DNA of 64,000 bases from Lepidodermella squamata (Eukaryota > Gastrotricha). The DNA is taken from the NCBI GenBank assembly GCA_047495785.1, contig JBLDXI010000010.1, positions 1,674,001 through 1,738,000 of the forward strand. Reading direction: 5' to 3'. A program made the translations under genes and the position numbers. Positions 44,025 to 56,279 of the stretch are shown here, piece by piece. Below the pieces are notes generated by a model. It had not been told where the DNA came from, ran no database searches, and worked only from the letters and a program-made list of their open reading frames with translations. Positions within the stretch are counted from its first letter, which is position 1. Every line of letters starts with the position of its first letter.

Positions 44025-45316
44025 ATGAGCCTTTTACTTCCTTGGTTGATTATTGCAGTAACTTTGATGATGCACCTCTCTGCAGCCACCAACTTGACAG
44101 ACCCACTGTCTTTGGAAGAGGCCTATTCCGCATACTGCCCCGAAGCCTCATCACTCACACTACCCACCTACTGGCTGCTTAAAAGGCAGCAGACAATCAA
44201 TGTCACCGCTTTCATCACGTTATTTCGCTTCATGGGAATTGACGATCTTACTCAGAGGTAAGTATGCATTAGGAACTAATAGTAGCAACAAAAACTGAGC
44301 TAACACATCTCTATAGCATGTCCCTTTTGGTGGCAATCAATTTTATTTGGCACCCAACGTGTGCGCCACCGACATGTTACGATATTTTTAAGAACGACAC
44401 TCTATGCCAGATTTTGAGCAAAAGCGAAAACGAAACGCTTACACCACTGAAAATTGATCGATCAATTAAACAAGTATGGGTTCCACAAGTTGCACACTTG
44501 AACGCTGTGGACAAAATGAGGCCACTTCTCAGGTATATTTTAGACCATATTTTTCCGGATTGAATTTTTGAATATTTACGAAGAGATCCGCTACAGAAAA
44601 TCTTCATTTGGCCCTTCCTGGAAAATCAACACGCGGCCTTCGACATAGTTCGCCTCGACTCGTATTGCAGCAATTTTTCTTTCACGAGGTTCCCGTTTGA
44701 CTCCCTAGAATGCGCCATTGAACTGCAAAGCGACGACTTGGCGCAATTCGTCTCGTTCAGTGTGTTATCATTCGTTGTCGACGAGGCTGCAAAACAAGAT
44801 TTCATAAGTGAAACTGAAATTTGGTCATTTGAGGGCTGCGGCACGGCAATTGTGACTATCTCGATCCAAAGTGGCAATATTCCAATACCGAAAATCATTC
44901 TCCCGGTGAAATTCAGGCGAAGAGCCGAGTTTTTCGGGGCTAACATATTTCTACCCGTCATCTCGCTGTATGTTCTACAGGTTTCAACTCTGATAATGAC
45001 GCCAGATGTTCCAGATCGAGCCGGAATAGGCGTCACTCTTGTCCTCGCGTTTTCCGTTGTTCTCTCTATGGTTTTCGAGAACATACCCCGAACTTCAGAG
45101 ACAGTCTACATTTTAAATGTTGTTATTTTTAAATTCACAATGGGGCTGGTCATCAGCTTCTATGAACTTGTCACTTGCGCTATTGCTGCATGGCTGGCTG
45201 AAAGGGGAAAAGCATTCGCCAAGTTGAGATGGGCTGATCTGTTCTTTGCTTGCTGCGTAATTTTGATCAGCATTATTGTCGATGGATACTACTTTGGAAG
45301 AATGATGAACGGATGA
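44025..45316 (+). CDS. Cys-loop ligand-gated channel subunit (LGIC5)
   Basis: Three exons: 44025-44257, 44317-44532 and 44584-45316; 393 residues, exon lengths equal to LGIC4. Signal peptide MSLLLPWLIIAVTLMM. Cys loop CSNFSFTRFPFDSLEC (14 residues). From M1 to the middle of M4 the protein is the same as LGIC4. The N-terminal half shows many substitutions, some in exposed loops of the binding domain, so the pair may share a pore but differ in ligand. Confidence 0.92.
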
Positions 45317-45436
45317 TGGTTGTTCTTTCATTTTTGTCAATTATCCTCAATTTTCCTCGATTTTGGTCAACTTTTGTACTTCTTTCTACTATGAATTTGA
45401 AAGTGTAAATAAGACTCATATTAAAGCTTCGTTTCT

Positions 45437-47638
45437 TTAATTTTTCACAATTCGTGAATCCGGCGAGATAAATAAAGGCGTTGTGCGAGATTCGAGTAAT
45501 ATTTTAGAACCAGGCGCGAGCGAAGTTGTTAAGGATTTGAGATTGCAATCCTCGCGGCAGACAAGCCAAGTTTGGCATTTCGAAACCGGCTCGTTCTGAG
45601 GGCACTGATCCGCGCATTGCCGGATGCAAGCGGAAGGTCCACCGATATTACCACGTTTTGTTGTAACGACCACTGGAACCTCAGCAGGGACAGGGATCAG
45701 TGGTTTCTCTGCTCAACAAAATTGAGTTGGAATATCGGAAATCCGTCTCCTAATATAATCATACCTTTTAAATCGTTAGCTTCGCAGGCCAACTGGCAAT
45801 CAGCTAGTGATGTGCAAGTAGTGAACAATGAACCAGGTAGACAATGTCTTTGACACTTCTCGAGGCAGGCCCGCTTGTCACCAACCAACGGCCTGTTAAT
45901 TCGGATTGCTTCAGTCGTAGCTTCACTGATAAGACCTGGCGTTACAATGTTTCGAGCTGTTGTTACCGAAAAGGATGAAGGAGCGAGTTTTTCGCCTCGA
46001 GATTTGTACCAGCAGGATAGCATGCATTCTCCGTAGCCAGAGCACTGCAGCCCCTGGTCCAAGCCCCTTTGGGGACATTTTGCAAGGCATTGAGCAGCAC
46101 AAGGCAGTTTTGACCAGGCGATATAAGGTTGAGTGGTCGCTTGTACCTCCTGAGTTACTGATTTTTCACTGACAGATCGCTGTTCGGTAACTGCTGTGGA
46201 AGTAGTTTTGCCAATTTGAGCATCAACGACGCATCTTTTTATGCAGTTCGGCCGGGCGTTCTTGCAGAACTCACTTAAAGCTAAGCAAATCGGTATATTC
46301 TCGCACTGCTGGGTGCACTTAGACAATACATCCGCTAAAACAGATAAAAACAATTTGGCAATGGTTACGGGGGTTCAGTCAAAACTAACGGTTGGTTTTA
46401 ACAGGTAGACTTGTAGTTAATTCAGTTCCTGACGATGCTGGCCTGATTCCTGCTGAAGATTCGCAACTGATTTCAGCAAAATAATTCTCAGATCTGCGTA
46501 GGCTTACCTTTTGAATCTTGCGCCAAACAGTTCTTCCAGCATATTTCCATCCCTATGCATTTACCTTGCCTATCGAGACTGGTCTGACACGTCTTTTTAC
46601 AATTTTCGTAGCATTTCCACATGAATAACCGTTTCGCTTGCAATCCCATTTCAGATCTGGTCGATGTTATCTCAATTACAGCCGCTGGGTACGGATAAAA
46701 TGTGGTAAAGTTTTCTAGTTTTTAGGCTTAGCAGTTCACCTGCAGTTGTTGAAGGTGGCAAAGAAGTCGGTTTCGCTTTTGGTTCAAATACCCATGTAGC
46801 ATTAGGCCTAACACAGTTGAAGTAGCAGTAGCTGCATTGAGATTTGCAAAATTCCGGTCTGCACAACGCCTTGCATCTCAATTCGATCCCAGATAAGACT
46901 GCAAGTAGAAAATTATACGTAAGAGTCTGATTCTTTCTGATTTCATTGGGCAATATCACCGATGCTAGAAGTGGATGCCGGAGTCTTGCTCTCTGGAGTT
47001 TCATAGCCTTAAATAAAGAATTTGGATAAGTGAGAGCAGTTAGTAAGCCGTCGAACTTACCACCCTGCGTCGATGCTGCGATCGTTGATGAATCTGGGGA
47101 AAGTTTGAGAGAATGCCACAGCGAGGGAATGTCTCACCTAATTCCTTCGAAGCTTCGATTTTCCGCGCAGTTGAGCCTATATAATTAGTTATTTGAATCA
47201 ACATCGAAAATCCCGGCTTTCAAAACTGCAAACCTTTTGTAACGATTTGAGGAGTTGAAGTCTCAGGGCCTTAAAAACAGACGGCTTGAAAAGCGACATG
47301 CATAGTGTATCGGGACGTATACCTATTGCAAAGGGTTCCGGTGATAAGCAAAGGCGTTTGCATTCTTCCATTGACTCAAATTTGTTCTCGTTGTCGAGCT
47401 CTCTGTCGCAGCCTTTGGTTAGAATTCGACAATCCCCTTGTTCTGCATCGTAAACAAACAACGGCGAGAGGTAAAATTCGCTGCACTGCGAATCCGTTGG
47501 GCTGAAATAGCAGCGTCGATCTAGAAGACGTGAAAGGTAGGGTTCTGGAATGCTACATATGCTATTGGTGGTTAGGGAAGCGAATGCGAACAATTTGAGT
47601 GAAAAAGGGATCATCTTGTATCGGAGCAAACGGGACAA
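45437..47638 (-). CDS. Secreted protein: one Kunitz domain plus six six-Cys (CX3C) modules (K1)
   Basis: Nine exons: 47638-47323, 47176-47138, 47093-47061, 47007-46960, 46898-46740, 46636-46508, 46452-46390, 46334-45765 and 45708-45437, all phase 1; 542 residues (535 from the ATG at 47614, which gives the better signal peptide). Exon 1: signal peptide and one Kunitz-like domain (DRRCYFSPTDSQC...ECKRLC). Ser/Thr-rich linkers in short exons follow, then six modules of pattern C-x3-C-x3-C-x(~8)-C-x5-C-x3-C, e.g. CLEKCQRHC...CTSLADCQLAC; the first and third vary in spacing. I know no named family with this layout; CX3C pairs at both ends suggest a disulfide-stapled helical hairpin. Last of three tandem paralogues. 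Confidence 0.82.
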
Positions 47639-48157
47639 AATCTGTTTTCTATTGGCAGCTGGAAATCTGTTTATTCATTTGCATGCATATCACGCTTGAA
47701 TTTACGTGGATTAGAGACGTCGCGACCTTTAACCACTTAGGATTCGGGATAAAACTATATGATTTTGGATTCTAAAACATATTCTATTTTCATCTGACCT
47801 CGCTGAACGAGGTGTGAACATTCTCGATTTAGGACAAGGAAAACGAGTACGGTGACCACTTTTAAAATTGAGTAAAATAGCGATCCGCGGCAGTAATATA
47901 GCGATCAAATGGACAGCCTTCCATTTTGTCTACGGTTTATGGGGTTTTCATGTTAAAAGACTTTTCAACTTTTTGACATCTATTATGTTCTGGTCTCCCT
48001 TTAATATTGCCTCTTCGAAGTTTGATGACAAAGAAATTAATAGTGGGGATTTATTTGGCTCTCAGTGTTACTAAACGCAAGTGGATATTCGAAAGTTAGT
48101 CATACTACATTATTTTATTTTCTATTTTATTCCCATCCCAGTTTCCATTTTCATTGC

Positions 48158-50307
48158 TCAGAAAGGAATTCGAGGAAAACCAGTGCTGAATGTCTCGCCT
48201 GATGGTTTGCCCATGATCTCCGCATTGGGAGCTAGATAGAAAATAATTCATTAAAATAGACCGATTATAAATAAGACTTGTAAATTGCTTACATGGTCTG
48301 ATTGGGACAGGCTTGAACGCGCCGCTTGTCACATCAGCTTGCGGAACTAAAATTTAACACTCGTCAAGTTAAAGAAACATATAATGGTTCAACTCACAGC
48401 CGTTGTTAGCTAATCCAGGGTCTTGATTGGTAGCTGGAGCGACGGGTGGGACATCTTCATAGATGCAAACCTTTGGGCAAGTTTTATGGCATTTTTCCGG
48501 AAACACTTGGTCGCAAATTGTTTCGCATGTGTTTTTGCATCGCCTCCTAGGAATCTCTGCAGCGGCGTTGGTTGCCGAAGGTTCAGCAGGTGGGGTAGCT
48601 ACAGTAGAAGGGCGGGTAGCTAGGAAGTGATAAATAGGAACCTAATCGATCACATCAATTGAAAACCGTACGCGTCTTGCATAATCTAGCCGAAGGCGGG
48701 CCGAAAACCTTCCTGCAAATATCGCATCTCTCGTTATCCGTTGCCCACCAACACGCAGTACGATCTGCAGTTCTAACGCAATTACGCTCGCAATGCTGAG
48801 CCAATGCATCGGGACGCAAAGAAGAAAACGTTGGCCTTGCCGTAGTTAGTTTTGGCGGGTATAAAATCGCCGTACACTCATGCATGCACGTGCCATGCTC
48901 TGCTGACTTACATGTCGTCGGTTGAACGGTGCAATGCAATTGCTTGCAGCGATCAGCGCAACCTTGAAATCGCTTCAAAGCTTCCGGTGGAAAATCGGTC
49001 ATTTCTGCCGGGACACGCGTCGATGTGATTTGCGCCATAGTTGAAGATGGAAATCGGTTTCGAGGGTCTCTGGTTCCTTTTGGATAACACTTCTCCATAC
49101 ATCCAATCAGATGCTCGGGCGTCCTTATAAACTTTAGATTGTTGTTCTTTGCATCGACGCATCTCGCACAATATTTGACGTCTATGTATAGAGCTGAATT
49201 GAAAGAAAATTACATAGCTTTCCGAATATTTGGTGTTTAAAGAAATACGCGGAGCTCGCGAGGAGGACAGCAATCTTTGGGTTGGCTTAGCAGTGGTTTG
49301 ACAGTTCGTGTAGCAGCGTGAATAGCAGCCACTGCCTAATGTGCATTCTCTGGAGCATTTATCCAAGCAGTCCCTGACTTCCCCTTGCTGCCCCACTTTG
49401 AAGTAAAAAGCCACGATTGCATTCAGGGCAGAGTTAAACTGGATTAGACTACCTGTTGAGCTTGCAGTCTTCACCATCGGTCGCGTAATCCTGTCGATCG
49501 ATCGGGCTATGATTAAAATTGCAGAAAAGTTCAATAGGCTCGAGAAACATTGACTTACCCGTAGAAGCTGAGTTTCTTGCCGTTGTCGCTGCAAAATCGC
49601 GACTAATAATATTGTTGAAAAGGAGGTTTCATGAACTCACCCTCGCCGAAATGCCCGGTCTGAGGTTCTGCAGGCCGTTGACTGGCTGGTTTCGATGAAT
49701 CTAAACCTTACTCACCTCACACAATGAAGTTCTAATACGCATCGGATCACCCTACCTCCAAAAGGAGCTCCTGCAAGAAATAACAAAATTCCAAAACTTG
49801 AGATTCAAAATTGGAAGCCGATTAGTGACTCACTCGTTGAACCTCCATTGCTCACCGCCGAAGTTTCTGGAAGAAAACATGAATGATACTTATTCAAATG
49901 ATAAATCTAGGCATACGCTCAAATTTGTTTCCAGCAGTCGTCGTTTCGCGGGCTAAATTTACGTTGGATTAGAGAACTTCAAAACGCTTAGATGAAGAAT
50001 TACCAATGTCTACGTCGTAGCAGAGCTTTTTGCATTCTTCGATGGTAAGAAATTTGTTTTCGTTCGCCGCTTCGAAGTCACAGCCACCAAATTCAGTCTT
50101 GCAAGCACCCTTCTCCGCATCGAAAATGATTAGCGGTGGTTTGTATAGCGTCATGCAATCCATAACTCCAGGATTCGGGGTATAATAGCATCGCCTGTCT
50201 TTCAGCCTTGGCAAATCGTAGCTGAACCCTGAGGCAGCTATAGTTAGCAAGAAGAAAATTGTTGACGCTACCATTCTCCGTTTCGAATTTAAAAAATACT
50301 TCGACAA
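48158..50307 (-). CDS. Secreted protein: Kunitz domain plus six-Cys modules (K2)
   Basis: Eleven exons: 50307-50004, 49866-49834, 49772-49758 (15 nt), 49700-49641, 49588-49559, 49506-49453, 49395-49249, 49193-48672, 48619-48398, 48346-48293 and 48231-48158, all phase 1; 504 residues (493 from 50274). Exon 1: signal peptide (STIFFLLTIAASGFS) and a Kunitz-like domain. Five linker micro-exons follow, then modules CLDKCSREC-CYSRCYTNC, a divergent one with CMEKC, CADRCKQLHC...CMHEC, a variant starting CERNC, and a symmetric one (CKNTCETIC...CHKTCPKVC). Micro-exons may allow alternative linker lengths. The sites decided the model; individual micro-exons are less certain. Confidence 0.75.
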
Positions 50308-50844
50308 GGTTTGGATACTTCATTCGGATATTTATTTGGCTATTCAATACGCGGCGTCGTGATTAAATCAAGTCACGACAACATGCAGACATTAGACCCG
50401 GCACCAACCATCTGCGTTAATTAAGATTCATTGGGGAGTTGAAGTAATCCAAAATCAGCAGAGTGTAGAATGAAGTGTACCTCCCAGCTCGAGGGGTCAA
50501 GAAAAAAGACTTGAAAAAACCAAAAAGGAACCCCGTGGTCCGATTAACTCGGGGCGAAAATGGCACAAATGTAACCCCAGAATTCAATTGGTACGACCAT
50601 AGAATGAATGAATACTGCCAAATGGAATATCGCTAACGGCACCCCAAAAGAACCACTTTGCCAAAATGTTCAATTCAGAAGCCTGAAGGCAGCGCTGAAT
50701 GCGGTTTAAATTGTCGCTGATCGAATCGATAGCATGATCGTTTAATGTGCAAGGTTTAAAATTACTTTCCATAAAAGCGAGCAAAGCAATGAGCGTCCGT
50801 TTTATTTTGTAACTCGTTTTGGAGTCTCTTTCTTCAATTTACTA

Positions 50845-51865
50845 TCACAGAATCGTCCGCCCATCATTAGTCAGCAAATGGCTGTTACAGTCCATCATAC
50901 ACGTGCTGTGATACGCGTTACATTTCCCGCTGATTTCTTCAGCACAATTCTTTAACCGGCAGTCATCCGCACATTTCCTGAAGGTGGCGACTTTCTCATT
51001 TCTAGAAGCCGGGGCACTTTTCGTCTCGCACGATTGAATGCAGACGTCCAGACCGCCCAAGCAATTTAGCGGAAAAGCACCTTGACATTCAACTTCGCAT
51101 TGGGATGTGCATTTAGCATGAGGAGACATCATTGGGGTAGTTAACTTCGTCTCAGATTCTTCGGGAGTTCCAACTGACTCGATCGGGTCTACTGAAGTGG
51201 CAGATGCTGAAACACAATGCCCTTGAAATCGATTTGTGATTGGAATCATCGGAATCTCGAACCTATCAAGCTGATGGATATACTCGAAACAGGATTGTCG
51301 GTCTCTGTAACTAAAAGTTGAAATTCGTTATAATCTAAAAAAGTTCATAAAACGCTTTTTACCGATTGAGTCCGAAGCAGTGGTGGCAGATAGCATTGCT
51401 GAATAAGAAAAGGTTGATTCAGCGGAAATAAAACAGAGACCTTATGTTGTACCAGGCGTAACCATTAAATAAAATTCGAATTATTAGGAATTATTCACGA
51501 ATGAACCTTGACTATGCCCTTCTTCTGTTCAGACTTATTCTTATCGACCTAAAACCATCCTCAATTACAATTTTATTGGAAACTGTACCTGAGCCGCCTG
51601 TAGGGCATTTCTTGCGACACTCATCGATTGATTCAAACGTATTTTCCAAGTCGAGTTCAAGATCGCATCCTGAGTTGACGTTTCGGCAGTAGCTTTTCTC
51701 GGAATCAAAAACTATGAGAGTTCGATTGTAAGCAGCTGTGCATTTCTCGTCAGATGGGCTGAAGTAACACCGTCGGTCATAGAGGGGTGGCAAATCTTCA
51801 GCAAGAATGGCTATGCTACAAACTAGTAGAGAAGCCTCCAATACTGTCAGTATTGTAACAGCCAT
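50845..51865 (-). CDS. Secreted protein: Kunitz domain plus two six-Cys modules (K3)
   Basis: Four exons: 51865-51589, 51398-51363, 51310-51263 and 51206 (or 51221)-50845, all phase 1; about 240 residues. Exon 1: signal peptide (LTVLEASLLVCSIAILA) and a Kunitz-like domain (DRRCYFSPSDEKC...ECRKKC). Short Ser/Thr linker exons lead to two modules: CTSQCEVEC-x7-C-x6-CIQSC and CADDCRLKNC-x7-C-x6-CMMDC. The shortest member of the trio, so module number ranges from two to six. Two acceptors are possible for the last exon and both keep the frame. Confidence 0.8.
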
Positions 51866-52929
51866 TTGCCAAGTTTGAAGTTGGGCCTTCCAAGTTATTC
51901 AATGGAATAGTTAGCTGCAATGACTCATAGCCACTAATGATATTTAGGTCTCGTCTCAAATCTGTATACAGGAAAATCGTATTAGCACATAGCACACAGA
52001 ATAGATGTAGGGTGGAAGCGTGTCTCGGGTCTCATCATAGAATTTCGAATCTCGGCGAAATACCAACAGTTTGATGGACTGTTGCCGAAAGTGAAATCCG
52101 AAAGGTCAAGTCAAAACATAGCCCATCAAATAACAGTGCTCCGTGCTCCCTCGATATGAGCAAGGGGGCGGGGTCCACGCGATTGCTCTTATCGATGGTT
52201 GCGAATATCGAGGGAGCACTGTAGTGGGTGAGAGAATGATCGTTCAAATCCCACAGCCTTCAAACATTTATTTTTCCTTTAATATTTAATATTTACGAAT
52301 TATTTCCGAACAATGACGAACAAGTGTGCATAAAAACAGTCGAACAAGTCAGTACGATTCGATTTCACCCCTTCGGCCACCATTTTCAACCCCTGTGTTC
52401 GGCGTTTTTCTGCAGTGCGGACGCCGTTCTGGGCTATGAAATACGCTGTAAAAACAACATAATTGGCTCATTGCCTATGAATCATCACATTCATGTTAAG
52501 CTGCTGTTCTTCATTATCAATCGGTCAACGTCTAGCATTTCAGATTTGACCGATTCAGACATTACTTTTGTACGTGGTGTCTGATAACTATTCCTAGTTT
52601 TTAAATTTTCACAACCCTTTCACATTAAATATATCAAATTTCAAACAGAGCAGAAATTTCAATGCGTGATTTCAATGACTCTTGCCCTATTTGTTCTTAG
52701 AGAGCTAGAAAAAAGCGACATGTATTTTGTCCACTTATGCATGAATTCTCCATGTCACCGTGGTACGGAAATTGGTTAACTTCCGACGTCTTGCACAGCG
52801 TGCGCCAGGTGCGCTGGCAATCAGGGTGAGAAGTAATGTGAAAGGTGAGGCTTGAAAAACGTTCGAAATTTTCAAATGACCGAAAATGCACGATGGTTCA
52901 ACGATTAGACCCAGCTGCTGAATTTTGAA
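51866..52929. other. Intergenic with a hairpin at 52143-52219
   Basis: No gene. Perfect 15-bp inverted repeat (gtgctccctcgatat / atatcgagggagcac) enclosing an inner gagcaa / ttgctc pair. Confidence 0.5.
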
Positions 52930-53425
52930 ACAATTCAAGGGTTTCCTAGCATTTCGCACTTTCTAATCCAAGAATCATTGTTGAACAGACAGAAACTATC
53001 CGTCTCGGCGGTTCAAATTGTCTCTTGCTTCAATATTTTCTGCCGAGAATGGTATTATAATCTTGCTAACCAGCTTGGTGTCGCTAGTTTGTGCCGATGT
53101 TGAAGGACTCGATGATGAGCTGATTCTTGAAGAGCAGACATCCATACATTATGCTTCGGTTTCGAAAGTTTCAGTGTCTAATCTGTTTGAGAGACTGCAT
53201 TGCCGTATTCCTGTCATAAGCGTAACGTGTGGCTTCCTGAAATATGCAAATTATTTGCCGAGGGATATGACTGAGCCAAAAATTACCGTTGCAAACGTGA
53301 AAAGTTCCATCCAAAGACTCCCGATATCTCTACGCTTCCCGATGTCACATTTTCTGTTTTCAATGGCCTGATTTGATTGGCACGTGGTTACACATTGGCG
53401 TATGTCGTGAAAAACTACATTTTAA
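52930..53425 (-). pseudogene. Kunitz gene 3' copy (pseudogene)
   Basis: Matches the last two exons of the four-Kunitz gene (58112-58545) including the intron between them, for example ggcggttcaaattgtctctt at 53009 and 58139. Stops and small deletions break the frame. The upstream exons are absent. Confidence 0.8.
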
Positions 53426-53481
53426 CTACTAAACTACTAAACTACTAAATTTCTTAACCTCGTTATAACGACATCATACGG

Positions 53482-53712
53482 TTGAACGTTTCTGCTAGAA
53501 TGCAAATTGGCAAATTACTAGCGAATAAAAAAATAACGTGTCAATACATTTCACACGAACTTGACCAACTTGACCACTTGACCAACATCCTGCAACCACC
53601 CAAGACAAGGTCGAAAACAGCGGAACGCTGCCTACCGTATTATGGGGCAGTCATCTGGAACAGCCTTCCAGACGAGATCACACGTTTCAATAAATGTCTC
53701 ATTAAATATTAA
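53482..53712 (+). pseudogene. LINE ORF2 C-terminal tail
   Basis: Ends with the block typical of non-LTR ORF2 C-termini (RCLPYYGAVIWNSLPDEI then FNKCL). No RT domain upstream. A 5'-truncated LINE copy next to the Kunitz pseudogene. Confidence 0.6.
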
Positions 53713-54901
53713 ATATTTTACTTCTTGTTAATTTCGGTTCTTTCACGTTTCACGTCACATATCCATCAGTGTATGACGTTACGAGCGTCACATTCACTCG
53801 ATGAGAAAAATGCCAGCTTTAGGCATGAATTTTGTACCGGGTGACAACTATTGCAGGGTTTGAAACCTCACGCCGATGATTGGAAGGTTAACATGAGCAG
53901 AACAATCTTTTCTTTGCTTGGGACGAATACCGATGATATTCGTGTAAATGCTTAAATGCTGCCAGCTGCCACATTCGCTATTGCCGTATGTTAAAATTCA
54001 CAATTTTAGATTTTAGCCTAATAAAAATTATGTTGATATATTCCAGTTTAAAATAAAAGTCACTTTTTTCCAGTTCATGGTAATTGCGAGCGATATGTGA
54101 AGAAGAGCAAGCCGCCTCGCTTGGTCTCACGTTCCTTGAGGCTGAGCGGTGGCGTTGACATCGGTGTAACGAACTGCAATTGAACTCTACGCGTCCAAGT
54201 AGCATAGGCAACCTATCATTTGCCGTATCTCTTTCTCGGGCAATTTTGAAATAGGTCAAAACATGGAGATTTTATTCATCGCAAGCCGTCAAGCCGTATG
54301 CAATTAACCACTGAGTAGCAAATTGTAACTGAGTCATTTATATTATACACTCAAGATTGTTGCTTTTTGCAAATAAAATGTCAAGGATGAGCAAATACTG
54401 TTTACTTATCCTTATCTACTAATTCTCGGTGGATATTAAGTTTCGGTTTTGGGTATTTTAGGTTTAAGGTTGAAGGCCTGTACATGTAACTTCGGTGGAT
54501 TTGAATTCGGCTTAAGGTTGGCCGCTAAGGAAATATTTATTTCTTTCAATTAGAATTAATAGTCGGTGATATTTTTGCTAAAACACCGAATTCAAAGATC
54601 AAACTGAAAATTAAGTAATGAATTGAGGAATATGTAACGCTGATCGCTGAGAAAATTGAACAATGACTGTCGAAGAAAACGAAAAGGCCGAATTGTCCCA
54701 AAGATTGCCGATTGCAGATAAAAATTTTATTTCATACAATAACAGTTATTTTTCACCTCAACCAAGTTTATATCGATTTGTTTATCTATGGATCTATGGA
54801 TAATAAAGTCGGTTATAATCATACTATATTATAGGGTATAGGGAAAGGGGAAAGTAGGTTGAATGGGTTCGTCTTTCTTTCGGATCGGGAGAACTGCTTC
54901 A
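53713..54901. other. Intergenic, nothing recognised
   Basis: No supported coding or repeat structure; AT-rich. Confidence 0.4.
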
Positions 54902-55880
54902 TTAGTTGTAGCATGTTTCAAAATACCTCGCCCCATATGCATCGGCCGTCCCGAAGGTAAGGAGATTAGTCGCTAACAAGAAGCAGCATGTTGTGAATGA
55001 CATAGCGGAATATGTGGAACCGGCTTTCAAGGTCTTGAAAACGTGAGAAAACATGAATGAAGGGATAATGCAAGTGTATGGTTTTACCAATGTATTCCTG
55101 ACATCAACCATAACAGAGCTTGTGCTGGTGTAAGGAAATCGAAAGCAGTAGGCACTCTTGCCGCCCGAAGCAGCATCGTTTTCAGAAGATATGATGTATG
55201 GGGTGGAAGTAGAAGCTGCAATGCACGCCATAACTGGTGGCGAACCCGGGACCGTCTCGTATATGAGATTGGGTCCGGATGGGGATGTCGCGGCTGCGCA
55301 GCACTGGGCGAAAGTAGAATAAGTGGTTGCAGAAGCCTAAACAATAATTTCCGATTAATCCTCAGTGTAAATCATGCAATCATTCTCACATCCTCCCCAG
55401 ACGTAATGACAGCAGAGCAAGCTCCAGCATTTGCCGTGCAGAATTGAAGGTTATTTACTGTAACGCCGGCACCGCCTTGCGTAGCCGGTATTTTGCATAC
55501 CTTGAATGCAGCCTATTAAATGCTCAAAATTGGTCTGAACATTGCAATAATAAATTTACACATACTGCGTCTGCGCAGGATTGGGCGCCTGGGCATTGGC
55601 TGGCTGTTTTCCGAATGCAGTTGCTCATTGTTGGGTCGCATATATTAGATGTGGCGAGACATCTCTGGCCACTTGGGCAACTAGCTGCTGTGTCGAGGCA
55701 ACTTTTGCCAATTGGACATGGATTCGTCGTGGTTAGACAGCTCTGGCCATTCGGGCAAGTACCGATCGACTCAACTGTGGCGGCTTTCGCTGGGCAAGGA
55801 GTTGCTGAACTCGACGCGGATGGGCAAGAAGCTGTATGTCCAATTGTGACGGCGATGATAGCAATGGTAACAAAAATCAT
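54902..55880 (-). CDS. Secreted Cys-rich protein, unrecognised family
   Basis: Four exons, 55880-55566, 55512-55390, 55336-55088 and 55033-54902, all phase 0; 272 residues. Signal peptide (MIFVTIAIIAVTIGHTAS). Exon 1 encodes about five ~14-residue repeats of the type CPxGxxCLxT (CPNGQSCLTTTNPC, CPIGKSCLDTAASC, CPSGQRCLATS). Exons 2-3 carry further cysteines in a Gly/Ala/Ser-rich context (QFCTANAGACSAV; FAQCCAAATSPSGP). The last exon holds a hydrophobic run (FTTCCFLLATNLLTF), perhaps a membrane or GPI-type signal with a tail. Four exons each being a multiple of three with good splice sites support the model. Function unknown. Confidence 0.7.
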
Positions 55881-56279
55881 GGCGGTTGTTTACCAGGTTA
55901 ACTAGGCTAGAGAAAAATGTTGCTAACACGCTTCTTGAATGAAAAATTTATGCGCAGAAAATTCACTTTTATCTCTTAAATATTCGTGTATCATGGATTG
56001 ACACGTTAATTTTTATTCCTCCAGTCCTTGCCAATTAGTTCAACGAGTGTTATATTATGACGATGATCCCTATTCCTTAGAAGGAAAACTTATTACAAAA
56101 ACTGGATCCTAAACATTCACCAATTAACCGGGTTGGGTAAAACTAATTCTTTCCGAGCTATGAGATTCGTTGACTATATCGTCGAATCATTCCATATATA
56201 GGCCTCTTGCACTTCGGAAATGACCAAAAAATGATAAGTTGGCGCATTTCCTGCTTTTTCCAGCAAATAGCAAAAGGTG
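55881..56279. other. Upstream region, no gene
   Basis: Probable promoter of the Cys-rich gene; nothing specific. Confidence 0.35.

Noticed and set aside
53018-53371. 117-codon plus-strand ORF
   Set aside because: Antisense of the decayed Kunitz copy; the same ORF shadow occurs at 58149-58346 opposite the functional gene.
55444-55905. 153-codon plus-strand ORF with repeated LWPxGQ units
   Set aside because: Antisense of the CPxGxxC repeats of the secreted Cys-rich gene.
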